Notes: generated by a model not told the origin, from the sequence alone. Shown: positions 26,661 through 36,467, counted from the first letter of the stretch. The stretch is DNA of 64,000 bases from Roseobacter sp. HKCCD6576-2 (GCF_013179285.1 NZ_WVNW01000005.1:1-64000), one strand, 5' to 3'. Made by a program: numbers and translations.

Positions 26661-27734
26661 TCACCCGGGGGCGTGACGTGGGCCGCCACCCCGCAAGACC
26701 ACACCCCGTTCTGCCGCGGCCGCCTCTGCCGAGGGATGTATCCGTTCGGACGGATCGCGCCCAATCACCCGTCGATGGCGCGACCAAAACGCTTTGCTCC
26801 ACCCCGACATCGTGCCAACCGACGGCGCCGTGACATCGGTCAGATAGCGCGTGCGCCAATGTTGCGGCAGCGGCAGACCAGAGACCGCCGCCTCGCCCAA
26901 CATCCAGACCAGTGGGATGTTCGACAAGGGTCGCGCCGCGCGCAAGCCGCCCAGTTGCCCGCCAATATCGCCATGCGCCCCCCGAAACCAAACCTGCTGC
27001 ACTTGCCCGGCCCGTGCCGCATCGACGCTCCACAAAACCGGGGCATAGACATCGCGGGTTTCGTCCATCGCCAGCGCATGCCGGGCCTCTTTGGTCGAGG
27101 CCCCTAAACCGTCACTGTGATAGGGATGCGGCTTCCCCATGAATCGCCACACCACCGGCCAGCGTAGGCCCAAGGCGCGCACCGTGTCATAGACACCCAT
27201 AAAGGCGATCTCGACCTTCGGATGACAAAGCGCGGCCTTCAACGCCGCCGCGCGCGGACCGTCTGGATCAGACCGGTAATGCTCATAAACCCGCGCCAAG
27301 GTCTCTTCCTCAACCTGGGCCGCGCGCAGCAATCCCATCTTGTCGATCAACCCGGCCAGCGAGCGCACCGCATAGGCACCGCGCGAAAACCCCATCAGGA
27401 AGATCCGATCTCCCGGCTGATAGTTCCGCGCCAAGAACAAATAGGCGCGCTTGATCTGCCGATCGATCCCAACCCCGGCCAGCACCTCGACTGCGCGCCG
27501 GTAGCCGCGCCACTGAATCCCCGGCTCATAGTAGAGCGTGACGGGCTCTGACGGGCCAAGTTCCGACAACAACCGATAGGTCAGCCCGATATTGGTTTCT
27601 TGCCCACGCAAGAGGCTCGACATGGTCCCATCAAGCAGAACCACATGAGAATAGGCCGGGCGCACAACCGGTAGGCGCGGCGGCGCGCTGCGAAACCCTT
27701 TCAGACGGGTCCAGAGCCGGTTATTCCGCAGCAA
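26661..27734 (-). CDS. DUF2235 alpha/beta-hydrolase domain protein
   Basis: A 357-aa protein of the DUF2235 family, whose hydrolase fold is shared with Tle1-type phospholipase effectors. LLDGTMSS (about residues 34-41), TNIGLTYRLL and YYEPGIQW are family hallmarks. The nucleophile elbow is GFSRGAYAVRSLAG (Ser about 116), and FMGVYDTVRALG and WFRGAHGDIGGQ carry the likely acid and His. The start was set at TTG 27734: GGAGAAGGGGG lies just upstream, and the codon overlaps the end of the molybdenum hydroxylase gene by 14 nt, which suggests coupling. No TM segment or type VI adaptor is seen, so it is probably a cytoplasmic lipase or esterase; substrate unknown. Confidence 0.8.
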   Translation of the reverse strand: MLRNNRLWTRLKGFRSAPPRLPVVRPAYSHVVLLDGTMSSLLRGQETNIGLTYRLLSELGPSEPVTLYYEPGIQWRGYRRAVEVLAGVGIDRQIKRAYLFLARNYQPGDRIFLMGFSRGAYAVRSLAGLIDKMGLLRAAQVEEETLARVYEHYRSDPDGPRAAALKAALCHPKVEIAFMGVYDTVRALGLRWPVVWRFMGKPHPYHSDGLGASTKEARHALAMDETRDVYAPVLWSVDAARAGQVQQVWFRGAHGDIGGQLGGLRAARPLSNIPLVWMLGEAAVSGLPLPQHWRTRYLTDVTAPSVGTMSGWSKAFWSRHRRVIGRDPSERIHPSAEAAAAERGVVLRGGGPRHAPG

Positions 27735-30021
27735 TGCCCCCTTCTCCCTCTTGCAACAGCGCCCAAACCCGCGCCGGCGTAAACGGCATATCCACCCGCC
27801 GAATACCAAGCGGCCAAAGTGCGTCTTGCACTCCATTGGCCACGGCCGCCAAGGCCCCCACGGTTCCCGCCTCGCCGCAACCCTTCATCCCAAGCGCGTT
27901 GGCCGTCGACGGCACAGGCTCGGTATGGAAGGCGACAAACGGCATATCGTCGGCCCGCGGCATCCCGTAATCCATGAAGGTCGCGGTCAGAAGCTGACCA
28001 TCGTCGTCATAAACCACATGTTCGGTGATGGCCTGACCAATGCCTTGCGCAACGCCGCCATGGACCTGCCCCTCTGCCAGCATCGGGTTCATCAGATTGC
28101 CGAAATCATCGACCACGGTGTAACGGACAACCTCGGTCACGCCGGTATCGCGATCAATCTCGACCTCCGCGATATGGCAGCCATTGGGGAAGGACCGGCC
28201 CGGCAGTTTTGTGGTCTCTTCAGCCACGCAAAGCGCTGCCTGCCCCTCGGCCCGCGCCGCCTCCGCCGCTTCCAGAAGCGTCACGACCGTGTTCGAGCCC
28301 GGTGCACGGAACACGCCCTCTTCAGCATCGAAGCTGACATCTTCGGCCTCCATCATGCCTTCGACAAACGGCACCAGGCCAGAGATCAGCGCATCTCCAG
28401 TGGCCCTGAGCGCGGTGCCCTGGGTTGTGACCGAGCGACTGCCGCCGGTCCCCCCGCCATTGGCGATTTGATCGCTATCACCTTGGACGACCTCGATATC
28501 CGCAATCGGCAGGCCAGTCTGGTCATGCACAAACTGGGCATAGACCGTCTCATGCCCCTGCCCGTTCGATTGCGTGCCCACATAAACCTTCGCTCCGGTC
28601 TCGGTCAGCTCGATCTTCGCGGTCTCGCTTGGGTCGCCCAGAATGCTCTCGATATAATAACACACGCCCAAGCCGCGCAGCTTGCCTTGACCTTCTGAGG
28701 CCGCCTTCCGCGCCGCAAATCCGGCCAGATCACCCTCCGCCTCGGCCCGGGTCAAAAGCTGGTCAAACGCGCCCACATCATAAAGCTCGCCCACGGCGGT
28801 CTTATAGGGCATCTGCTCCGGCGCGATGAAACTCCGGCGGCGCAGCTCCAGCGGATCGACACCCAACTCGCGGGCCGCATAATCCATCGCCCGTTCGAGC
28901 GTGTAGATCGCCTCGGGCCGCCCGGCCCCGCGATAGGCATCGACCTGTGTCGTGTTGGTATAAATGCCGCGATTGTTCATATAAATCGCCTGCACATCAT
29001 AAACGCCGGTCAGTACGCGGCTGAACAACTGGCTCTGAATCGGCTGACCGAATTGCGAGTTATAGGCCCCCATATTCGAGAGCGACGACATGCGATAGGC
29101 GGTCATCCGATAGTCGGCGTCAAAGCCAAGCTCCGCGATACAGACCAGATCGCGGCCCGCATTATCGCTCAGCATCGCCTCGGTCCGTTCCGACATCCAG
29201 CGAACCGGTCGGCCAAGCGCGCGCGTTGCATGCGCCACCAGGAAATACTCGGGGTAATCCATCCCCTTCATACCAAACCCGCCGCCCACATCTGGTGTGG
29301 TCACGCGCACATCTTCCGCGTCCAGCCCGAACCATTTGGCCAAGGCGGCCTTGGTGCCCCAAACGCCCTGCCCGTTCACCGCCAGATGCAGCCGGTCGCC
29401 CTCAAGCTCGGCGTAACACCCCCGCGGCTCCAGCGAGTTCACAATGATCCGGTTGTCCTCAATCTCAAACCGCACCCGATGCGCCGAGGCGGCCAAAGCG
29501 GCTTCGGTCGCCTCTTCATCGCCCAGACCCCAATCATAGGCCAGATTCTCCGGCGCCTCGGGGTGCAGCTCCGCCCCGCCCGGCTGCACCGCCATATGCG
29601 GCTCCAACTCGTCGAAATCGAAGCCGATCATCTCGGCGGCATCTTTCGCTTTGGCCAAGCTCTCGGCGACCACAAAGGCCACCGGCTCGCCGACAAACCG
29701 CACCCGCCCCTCGGCCAAGATCGGCCGCGCGGGGGCCGCGCCATCCGACCCATCGCGGTTCTTCACCGTCGAAAACTTCATCGCATTGGCCAGCCCCGCC
29801 GCCGCCAAATCGGCCGCACTCAGCACCAGATGCACCCCCGGCGCTTCCCGCGCATCGTCCAAGTCCAACTCGGTGATCTCCCCATGCGCCACAGGGCTTC
29901 GCAGCACATAGCCAAAAAGCGCCCCCTCCGGCGCGATATCATCGATATACCGACCATGCCCGGTCAGCAGGCGGGTGTCCTCCAACCGGGTGACCGGCTG
30001 GCTGGTTCCGAATTTCGTCAT
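27721..30021 (-). CDS. xanthine dehydrogenase/CO-dehydrogenase-type molybdopterin-binding large subunit
   Basis: A 766-aa molybdenum hydroxylase large subunit with N-terminal alpha/beta hammerhead (about residues 15-125) and MoCo-binding domains. The motifs are GGFGMKG (about 250-256), AYRGAGRPE (about 363-371) and GQGHETV; the active-site Glu is expected in the C-terminal GCGEAGTVG (about 723-731). The AYRGAGR loop marks the 'form II' CoxL-like group; form I carbon monoxide dehydrogenase has AYxCSFR, so CO oxidation is not supported. The FAD (medium) and 2Fe-2S (small) subunits that normally pair with it are absent on both sides. Upstream is divergent valS. Confidence 0.88.
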   Translation of the reverse strand: MTKFGTSQPVTRLEDTRLLTGHGRYIDDIAPEGALFGYVLRSPVAHGEITELDLDDAREAPGVHLVLSAADLAAAGLANAMKFSTVKNRDGSDGAAPARPILAEGRVRFVGEPVAFVVAESLAKAKDAAEMIGFDFDELEPHMAVQPGGAELHPEAPENLAYDWGLGDEEATEAALAASAHRVRFEIEDNRIIVNSLEPRGCYAELEGDRLHLAVNGQGVWGTKAALAKWFGLDAEDVRVTTPDVGGGFGMKGMDYPEYFLVAHATRALGRPVRWMSERTEAMLSDNAGRDLVCIAELGFDADYRMTAYRMSSLSNMGAYNSQFGQPIQSQLFSRVLTGVYDVQAIYMNNRGIYTNTTQVDAYRGAGRPEAIYTLERAMDYAARELGVDPLELRRRSFIAPEQMPYKTAVGELYDVGAFDQLLTRAEAEGDLAGFAARKAASEGQGKLRGLGVCYYIESILGDPSETAKIELTETGAKVYVGTQSNGQGHETVYAQFVHDQTGLPIADIEVVQGDSDQIANGGGTGGSRSVTTQGTALRATGDALISGLVPFVEGMMEAEDVSFDAEEGVFRAPGSNTVVTLLEAAEAARAEGQAALCVAEETTKLPGRSFPNGCHIAEVEIDRDTGVTEVVRYTVVDDFGNLMNPMLAEGQVHGGVAQGIGQAITEHVVYDDDGQLLTATFMDYGMPRADDMPFVAFHTEPVPSTANALGMKGCGEAGTVGALAAVANGVQDALWPLGIRRVDMPFTPARVWALLQEGEGGIAAE

Positions 30022-30079
30022 GGGGTATGTCCTCGCAGCAAACTGCTTTCAGACTGAGATTAACGGCCCAAACGCCAGT

Positions 30080-30096
30080 GTCCAGGCCCCCTGGAC
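30080..30096. promoter_or_regulatory. inverted repeat in the valS upstream region
   Basis: GTCCAGG (30080-30086) and CCTGGAC (30090-30096) form a perfect 7-bp inverted repeat with a CCC spacer, about 75 nt before the valS start and 60 nt before the divergent molybdenum-hydroxylase start. It could be an operator or an RNA hairpin in the valS leader. No T-run follows, so it is not a terminator. Confidence 0.35.
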
Positions 30097-30171
30097 CGGA
30101 TCGAGGCTTGGCCTTTCCCGCCCGCTTCGCTAGATGATCCCAGACAGACAAAACCCCAAGGGTATAAGGCG

Positions 30172-33105
30172 ATGGAAAAGACCTTTAACGCAGCCGAGGC
30201 CGAGGCCCGGATCTACGCGGAATGGGAAGCCTCAGGCGCTTTCAAAGCGGGCGCAAACGCGTCGCGCGACGAGACCTTCTGCATCATGATCCCGCCGCCG
30301 AATGTGACCGGCTCGCTGCATGTGGGCCACGCCTTCAACAACACGCTGCAGGACATCCTCACCCGCTGGCACCGGATGCGCGGCTTCGACACGCTCTGGC
30401 AGCCGGGGCAGGATCACGCAGGCATCGCCACGCAGATGGTCGTTGAGCGCAAACTGGCCGCCGAAGGCAACGCCACCCGCCGTGATCTGGGCCGGGAGGA
30501 TTTCCTGAAAAAGGTCTGGGAGTGGAAGACCGAAAGCGGCGATACCATCATCAACCAGCTCAAACGCCTCGGCGCCTCCTGCGATTGGTCCCGCAACGCC
30601 TTCACCATGTCCGGTGCGCCGAACTCGCCCGAGGGCGAGGAGGGCAATTTCCACGATGCCGTCATCAAAGTCTTCGTGGAGATGTATAACAGGGGCTACA
30701 TCTATCGCGGCAAACGGCTGGTGAACTGGGACCCGCATTTCGAAACGGCGATTTCCGATCTGGAGGTCGAGCAGATCGAGAAAGACGGGTATATGTGGCG
30801 CCTGCGCTATCCACTGGAGGATGGCGAGAGCTATGAACACCCGGTGGAATTCGACGCGGACGGCAATGTCACCGACACCGAGACCCGCGATTACCTGACC
30901 GTCGCCACGACCCGGCCCGAGACCATGCTGGGCGATACCGGCGTTGCGGTGCATCCCGATGACCGGCGCTATGCGCATCTGATCGGCAAACACGTGATCC
31001 TGCCGATCACCGGGCGGCGCGTGCCCATCGTGGCTGACAGCTACGCCGACCCGGAGAAGGGCACCGGTGCAGTGAAAATCACCCCGGCCCATGATTTCAA
31101 CGACTGGGATGTGGGCCAACGCACCGGCCTTCGCGTGATCAACGTGATGGACACCAAGGCCGCGATGGCGCTGCGCGGCAATACGGAGTTCGCCGAAGGC
31201 TGCCCGGACGATTTGATCGCCGCCGCCATCGAACGGCTCGACGGCGCCGACCGCTATGAGGCCCGCGATGCGATTGTCACCTGGGCCGAGGAGTATGGCT
31301 GGCTCGACGGGATCGACGCGGACCGGCACATGGTCCCCCATGGCGACCGATCCAAGGTCTCGGTGGAACCATTCCTGACCGATCAATGGTTTGTGGACAC
31401 CGCCAAGATCGTGGAACCCGCCTTGGAGGCGGTTCGCGACGGGCGCACCAACATCATGCCCGAGCAGCACCGGAAGGTCTATTTCAACTGGCTGGAGAAT
31501 ATCCAACCCTGGACCATCTCACGCCAGCTTTGGTGGGGGCACCAGATTCCGGTTTGGTATGGCCCCAAGAAAACCGATGATGGCGGTATCGCTTGGGTAC
31601 CGACGAACAAAGGGAAGCGTGATCGGGGCACCCATTTGCAGCCGTTTTGTGCACCTGACGAGGCCTCTGCGATCGCGCTAGCAAAGGCCTATTACGGGGA
31701 TGATTTTGGCTGCGAGTTCAAAGTCTATACGGATGAGCGTGCAGCGACCTTCGATAGGTCAGAAGATGACATGTATGAGGGTTACATACCCCTCTACCGC
31801 GACCCCGACGTGCTCGACACCTGGTTCTCGTCGGGCCTCTGGCCCATTGGCACGCTTGGCTGGCCCGAGCAAACCCCCGAGCTCGAACGCTATTTCCCGA
31901 CCTCTGTCCTAATCTCGGGCTTCGACATTATCTTCTTCTGGGTCGCCCGGATGATGATGATGCAGCTTGCCGTGGTCGATGAAGTCCCGTTCAAAGATGT
32001 CTATGTTCACGCCCTTGTCCGGGACGAGAAGGGTCGGAAGATGTCGAAGAGCATCGGCAACGTGCTCGACCCGCTGGAACTGATCGACACATATGGCGCC
32101 GACGCGCTGCGCTTCACCATGGCGTCCATGGCCGCGATGGGGCGCGACGTGAAACTCTCCGATGACCGCGTGGCGGGGTATCGGAATTTCGGCACCAAGC
32201 TCTGGAACGCCGCGCGGTTCGCGGAGATGAACGACTGCAAACCGTTGGACGGATTCGACCCGGCCAGCGTGACCCAAACGGTGAACAAATGGATCGTGGG
32301 GGAGATCGCGCGCGCCCGCGTGGCGCATGACGAGGCGCTCACCGCTTATCGCTTCAATGACGCGGCGAACGGGCTCTACGCCATCACCTGGGGCCGGGTC
32401 TGCGACTGGTATCTGGAATTCGCCAAGCCGCTCTTTGCCTCCGGCGACGAGGCCGTGATCTCCGAAACCCGCGCCACCATGGCCTGGGTGATCGACCAAT
32501 GCCTGATCCTGCTCCACCCGGTGATGCCCTTTGTCACCGAGGAGCTTTGGGGCCAGATCGCCGAGCGCCCCAAAATGCTGATCCATGCGGATTGGCCGAG
32601 CTATGGCGCGGAACTGATCGACGAAGAGGCCGACCGGGAAATCTCCTGGGTCATTGCCATGATTGACGAAATCCGCTCCGTCCGGATGCAGATGCATGTA
32701 CCGGCAGGCCTGAAAGTGCCGCTCTTGCAGGCTGAGTTGGACGCGCGCGGCCAGGCCGCCTGGGATCGGAACGCCGCGATCATTCAGCGGATCGCGCGGG
32801 TCGATAGCCTGACTGTCGTTGACGATCTGCCGAAGGGCGCCGTGACCGTGGCGGTTGAGGGCGGTGTCTTCGGTCTGCCGATCGCCGATATCATCGACGT
32901 GGATGAGGAGAAGGCCCGGCTGGAGAAGGTTCTGGGCAAACTGGCCAAGGAGTTGGGCGGGTTGCGCGGACGGCTCAACAACCCGAAATTCGCCGAAAGT
33001 GCGCCTGCTGCCGTGGTGGAGGAAACCCGCAACAATCTCGCCGCCCGCGAGGAGGAAGAGGGCAAAATCCGCGACGCTCTCGCCCGACTCGAAGAGATCG
33101 GCTAG
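30172..33105 (+). CDS. valS: valyl-tRNA synthetase
   Basis: A 977-aa class I synthetase charging tRNA-Val. The HIGH motif is HVGHAFNN (about residues 48-55), with CP1 editing domain in the middle and KMSKS in RKMSKSIGN (about 622-630). An anticodon-binding domain follows, and the C-terminal coiled coil (about 910-977: [25 protein letters not shown]) is characteristic of ValS. The stretch between [12 protein letters not shown] and [13 protein letters not shown] is longer than in E. coli as I remember it and uses more AT-rich codons (31560-31800). AAGGGTATAAGGCG precedes the ATG. Confidence 0.96.
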   Translation: MEKTFNAAEAEARIYAEWEASGAFKAGANASRDETFCIMIPPPNVTGSLHVGHAFNNTLQDILTRWHRMRGFDTLWQPGQDHAGIATQMVVERKLAAEGNATRRDLGREDFLKKVWEWKTESGDTIINQLKRLGASCDWSRNAFTMSGAPNSPEGEEGNFHDAVIKVFVEMYNRGYIYRGKRLVNWDPHFETAISDLEVEQIEKDGYMWRLRYPLEDGESYEHPVEFDADGNVTDTETRDYLTVATTRPETMLGDTGVAVHPDDRRYAHLIGKHVILPITGRRVPIVADSYADPEKGTGAVKITPAHDFNDWDVGQRTGLRVINVMDTKAAMALRGNTEFAEGCPDDLIAAAIERLDGADRYEARDAIVTWAEEYGWLDGIDADRHMVPHGDRSKVSVEPFLTDQWFVDTAKIVEPALEAVRDGRTNIMPEQHRKVYFNWLENIQPWTISRQLWWGHQIPVWYGPKKTDDGGIAWVPTNKGKRDRGTHLQPFCAPDEASAIALAKAYYGDDFGCEFKVYTDERAATFDRSEDDMYEGYIPLYRDPDVLDTWFSSGLWPIGTLGWPEQTPELERYFPTSVLISGFDIIFFWVARMMMMQLAVVDEVPFKDVYVHALVRDEKGRKMSKSIGNVLDPLELIDTYGADALRFTMASMAAMGRDVKLSDDRVAGYRNFGTKLWNAARFAEMNDCKPLDGFDPASVTQTVNKWIVGEIARARVAHDEALTAYRFNDAANGLYAITWGRVCDWYLEFAKPLFASGDEAVISETRATMAWVIDQCLILLHPVMPFVTEELWGQIAERPKMLIHADWPSYGAELIDEEADREISWVIAMIDEIRSVRMQMHVPAGLKVPLLQAELDARGQAAWDRNAAIIQRIARVDSLTVVDDLPKGAVTVAVEGGVFGLPIADIIDVDEEKARLEKVLGKLAKELGGLRGRLNNPKFAESAPAAVVEETRNNLAAREEEEGKIRDALARLEEIG

Positions 33106-33130
33106 GTCAGGTCGCCGCTGCGGCGCATCA

Positions 33131-33176
33131 AATAGGTTACGAAAATCGCCAAGGCGCAGAATTTTCGTAACCTATT
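33131..33176. terminator. long perfect inverted repeat after valS
   Basis: AATAGGTTACGAAAAT (33131-33146) and ATTTTCGTAACCTATT (33161-33176) are perfect 16-bp reverse complements. The 14-nt loop contains its own CGCC-aa-GGCG hairpin. It begins 26 nt after the valS stop and ends 53 nt before the aminotransferase start. It most likely ends the valS transcript; the AT-rich arms are unusual for a terminator in this genome and could bind a protein instead. Confidence 0.5.
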
Positions 33177-33228
33177 CGGCATCACTCCCGACTTGCGCTT
33201 TGCCTCGATTTCGGGCTTCTCTCCGGCC

Positions 33229-34338
33229 ATGACCGGACCCCGTTATACCCAACTTGTCGAAAGCCTGCCCGCCTCCGTGCCCTTTGTCGGCCCCGAGACC
33301 CAGGAACGCGCCCGTGGCGCAGAATTTGCGGCCCGGTTGGGCGCAAATGAGAGCGTCTTTGGCCCCTCCCCCAAGGTGAAAGCCGCGATTGCCGAGGCCG
33401 CGCATGAGGCCTGGATGTATGGCGATCCGGAAGCGCATGAGTTGCGCCAAGCGCTGGCCGCCCATCATAGCGTCAGGCCGGAAAACATCGTTGTGGGGGA
33501 AGGGATTGACGGGCTCCTGGGCTATCTCTGCCGACTGCTGATCGCGCCAGGGGATGCCGTGGTGACCTCCGTCGGGGCCTATCCGACATTCAACTATCAC
33601 GTGACCGGTTTTGGCGGCGCGCTGCATCAGGTGCCCTATCAGGGCGATCACGAAAACCCCGACGCACTAATCACCCGCGCCCGGGATGCGCGCGCCAAGC
33701 TGATCTATCTGGCGAACCCGGACAATCCGATGGGGAGCTGGCATGGTGCCGCGACGGTGCAGGCGATGATCGACGCGGTGCCCGACGGATGCCTGCTGGC
33801 GCTGGACGAAGCCTATGTGGACACAGCACCGGCGAGCACGGCCCCGGCTTTGGATATAGACGATCAGCGCGTCATTCGTTTTCGCACCTTTTCAAAGGCT
33901 TACGGGCTGGCGGGCTTGCGGATTGGCTATGCGGTTGCCCATGTGGATTTGATCACGGCCTTCAACAAAATCCGCAATCATTTTGGCATGGGGCGGCTGG
34001 CGCAAGCCGCCGGATTGGCGGCCTTGGCCGACCAAGAGTACCTTGCCACAACCATCGCCGAGATCGCCAAAGCCCGCGACCGGATTGGCCAAATCGCACG
34101 CACAAATGGGCTGATACCGCTGCCCTCGGCAACCAATTTCGTGACGATCGATTGCGGCGGAGATGGTGATTTTGCGCGGGCTGTGCTGGCCTCGCTGATC
34201 AAACGTGGGATTTTCGTGCGGATGCCGTTTACCCCGCCGCAAGACCGCTGCATTCGCGTGTCTTGCGGTAAAGAGGCCGATTTGGCGCTGTTCGAGGCCG
34301 CGCTGCCAGAGGCACTGACCGAAGCACGCTCGGCTTAG
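33229..34338 (+). CDS. pyridoxal-phosphate aminotransferase, HisC-like
   Basis: A 369-aa fold-type I aminotransferase of the histidinol-phosphate/aromatic group. LGANESVFGPSP (about residues 40-51) is the N-terminal substrate loop. YLANPDNPMGS and LALDEAYVD hold the Asn and Asp/Tyr that contact PLP, FRTFSKAYGLAGLRIGY carries the Schiff-base Lys (about 225), and IRVSCG holds the Arg that binds the carboxylate. The start ATG 33229 (MTGPRYTQL) lies after the inverted repeat. It is similar to HisC, but the lone location away from other his genes leaves the exact substrate open. It overlaps the end of the next, convergent gene by 4 nt. Confidence 0.85.
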   Translation: MTGPRYTQLVESLPASVPFVGPETQERARGAEFAARLGANESVFGPSPKVKAAIAEAAHEAWMYGDPEAHELRQALAAHHSVRPENIVVGEGIDGLLGYLCRLLIAPGDAVVTSVGAYPTFNYHVTGFGGALHQVPYQGDHENPDALITRARDARAKLIYLANPDNPMGSWHGAATVQAMIDAVPDGCLLALDEAYVDTAPASTAPALDIDDQRVIRFRTFSKAYGLAGLRIGYAVAHVDLITAFNKIRNHFGMGRLAQAAGLAALADQEYLATTIAEIAKARDRIGQIARTNGLIPLPSATNFVTIDCGGDGDFARAVLASLIKRGIFVRMPFTPPQDRCIRVSCGKEADLALFEAALPEALTEARSA

Positions 34339-35525
34339 TCCGCGCCTGAAATCACCTCGGCAGCCGCGCTCAACCCGTTGGGGTCATGCGCGATTTGCAG
34401 CGCACTCATCCCTGCTTGCAGGCTGCCCAACACGCCCAGAACCATCTGCGCATTCACATGGCCCATATGGCCGATGCGGAAATAGTCCTCTGGTGCGTCG
34501 TCCATGCCAAGCGGCACGCCTAGGGTCACGCCCGCCTCGGCAATCATCCAATCGCGCAGCCGTGCACCGTTGCCGCCACCCATATTGACGGTGGTGACTG
34601 CGTTGCTGCGCTTCTCAGCCTCAGCGATGTTCAACCGCATCGCGCCGCTTTGCCCCCAGGTTTCGAAGGCAGTCCAGATCGCCCGGGCGAGGGTTGCATG
34701 ACGATCCCAAACCTGCTCCAGCCCCTCTTCTTTCAGGATCATATCCAGCGCCACACGCAGCCCATAGAGGTGATGCGTCGGGGCTGTTCCACAGAAATAC
34801 TTATAGAAGATGTCTGGATCGGTGCGCGGTCGCCAATCCCAGTAGGGCGTCACCAAATCGGCACGACCGCGCGCGGCCTCGGCCTTCGGACCATGATAGA
34901 CAAAGCCCATGCCCGGTGGGGTCATTAAGCCCTTCTGGCTGCCGGTGACCATCAGATCGACACCCCAGGCATCCATTTCAAACGCGTCACAGCCGAGACA
35001 GGCGATGTTGTCGGAAAACAGCAGCGCCGGGTGGTCCGCTGCATCAAGCGTCTGGCGCAGGGCCAAGATGTCGTTCTTGACCGAGGTGGAGGTGTCCACC
35101 TGAACCGCCAACACAGCCTTGATCTCATGGGCTTTATCCGCAGCCAGCGCATCGGCGACGCGCGCCATATCGATATCCGCGGTCTGACCGAAATCGATCA
35201 CTTGCGCCTCGACTCCAAGCGCCGTCGCCATCTCGCCCCATCCCAGACAGAACCGCCCGGTGCCCAGGATCAGAATCTTGTCACCGCGGCTGAGCGTGTT
35301 GGTCAACGCCGCTTCCCAGGCTCCATGGCCATTGCAGATATACATCGCGACGTTATGTTCCGTCCGCGCGACGGCTTTCAGATCGGGGACGATGGTGGCC
35401 ACCATGTCGACCAACTCGCCGGTGTAGATATTCGGCGCGGGGCGGTGCATGGCTTGCAGCACCCGGTCAGGCATAACCGAGGGGCCGGGGATGGCGAGGT
35501 AGTGGCGACCGTTGGCAAGGCTCAT
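34335..35525 (-). CDS. class V aminotransferase, serine/alanine-glyoxylate aminotransferase-like
   Basis: A 396-aa class V PLP aminotransferase. IPGPSVMPDRVLQAM (about residues 12-26) is the N-terminal family motif, CNGHGAWEAALTN (about 64-76) lies in the cofactor region, and TGSQKGLMTPPG holds the PLP lysine (about 200). GTAPTHHLYGLRVALD follows in the small domain. It fits the alanine/serine-glyoxylate aminotransferase family, which handles glyoxylate or one-carbon metabolism in the cytoplasm. Its N-terminus differs from the Sga and BhcA enzymes I remember, so no symbol is given. It is divergent from ygfZ and convergent with the HisC-like gene. Confidence 0.85.
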   Translation of the reverse strand: MSLANGRHYLAIPGPSVMPDRVLQAMHRPAPNIYTGELVDMVATIVPDLKAVARTEHNVAMYICNGHGAWEAALTNTLSRGDKILILGTGRFCLGWGEMATALGVEAQVIDFGQTADIDMARVADALAADKAHEIKAVLAVQVDTSTSVKNDILALRQTLDAADHPALLFSDNIACLGCDAFEMDAWGVDLMVTGSQKGLMTPPGMGFVYHGPKAEAARGRADLVTPYWDWRPRTDPDIFYKYFCGTAPTHHLYGLRVALDMILKEEGLEQVWDRHATLARAIWTAFETWGQSGAMRLNIAEAEKRSNAVTTVNMGGGNGARLRDWMIAEAGVTLGVPLGMDDAPEDYFRIGHMGHVNAQMVLGVLGSLQAGMSALQIAHDPNGLSAAAEVISGAD

Positions 35526-35652
35526 GATGGGGTCTTTCTTTCGCGTATAAATCAGGGGTAAATCGGCGCGTGCGTGCGGTCAATTGGCTGGACAGGTCTT
35601 GGCAGGGACCCGGTCATGATTAGGTGTGATTTGAGATATCAGGAGCGGTGAT

Positions 35653-36417
35653 ATGCCAGGCGAAATTGCGACAGATCGAATGGTGCTGAAGATCGGTGGC
35701 GCGGATCGGGCGCATTTCCTGCACGGGTTGGTGACCCATGATGTGAAACCGGTCGGCGGCGGTTTGGTCTACACCGCGCTCTTGAGCCCTCAAGGGAAGT
35801 ATCTGGCCGATTTCTTCTTGCTGGATCAGGGCGATCACATCCTCCTGGATGTGAAGGCGGAGATCGCCCCGAAGCTGGCGCAGCGCTTGATGATGTACAA
35901 GCTGCGCGCCGATGTGACGATTGAGGACAGCGGTCTGGGCGTCGTGCGCGGCATGGGCGCGGTGCCGGACGGTGCTTGGGCCGACCCGCGCGATCCGGCG
36001 CTTGGCTGGCGGGGCTATGGGATCGACGGTGGGACGCCGGAAATCGATTGGGAGGCGATCCGGGTGGCGCATGTGATCCCGGAAACCGGGATAGAGCTGC
36101 GCCCCGAGGAGAGTTTCGTCCTGGAAATGGGGTTTGATCGGCTCGCGGGCGTGGATCATCGGAAGGGCTGCTATGTGGGCCAAGAGGTGACCGCGCGAAT
36201 GAAGCATAAGACGGAGTTGCGCAAAGGTCTGGCCCAGGTTGAGATCGATGGGGCGGCACCGGTTGGTACGGAGATATTGGCCGAAGATGGACGTGCCGTT
36301 GGGGTGCTTCACACGCAATCGGGCAACAAAGCGCTGGCCTATCTGCGGTTTGATCGCGCGGGCGGGCCGATGACGGCCGGAGAGGCACAGGTCACCTGGT
36401 CCGGCATCAAGGGGTGA
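35653..36417 (+). CDS. ygfZ: folate-binding Fe-S cluster repair protein YgfZ
   Basis: A 254-aa GcvT-like protein that supports maturation or repair of Fe-S enzymes (for example MiaB) using tetrahydrofolate. The signature KGCYVGQE (about residues 173-180), with its essential cysteine, is present, followed by RMKHKTELRKGLAQ. The N-terminal FLHGLVTHDV (about 22-31) is the GcvT substrate region. CAGGAGCGG precedes the ATG. Two AT-rich hairpins follow the stop. It is divergent from the class V aminotransferase. Confidence 0.92.
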   Translation: MPGEIATDRMVLKIGGADRAHFLHGLVTHDVKPVGGGLVYTALLSPQGKYLADFFLLDQGDHILLDVKAEIAPKLAQRLMMYKLRADVTIEDSGLGVVRGMGAVPDGAWADPRDPALGWRGYGIDGGTPEIDWEAIRVAHVIPETGIELRPEESFVLEMGFDRLAGVDHRKGCYVGQEVTARMKHKTELRKGLAQVEIDGAAPVGTEILAEDGRAVGVLHTQSGNKALAYLRFDRAGGPMTAGEAQVTWSGIKG

Positions 36418-36424
36418 GGGCGTC

Positions 36425-36467
36425 GGAAAATAGGTATTTTCCGGGCCGAAATTCTTGAAAATTCCGG
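36425..36467. terminator. two adjacent hairpins between ygfZ and ogt
   Basis: GGAAAATAGGTATTTTCC (36425-36442) is a near-perfect palindrome. CCG-a-AATT (36446-36453) pairs with AATT-c-CGG (36460-36467) with one mismatch. Both lie between the convergent stops of ygfZ (36417) and ogt (36492), so they plausibly end transcription from either side. Neither is followed by a clear T-run outside the palindrome. Confidence 0.5.

Noticed and set aside
26661-27734. Type VI secretion phospholipase effector
   Set aside because: No vgrG, PAAR, adaptor or immunity gene is nearby and no secretion feature is seen; only the fold is shared.
27721-30021. Carbon monoxide dehydrogenase large subunit
   Set aside because: The loop reads AYRGAGR, the form II type, not the form I AYxCSFR needed for confident CO oxidation.
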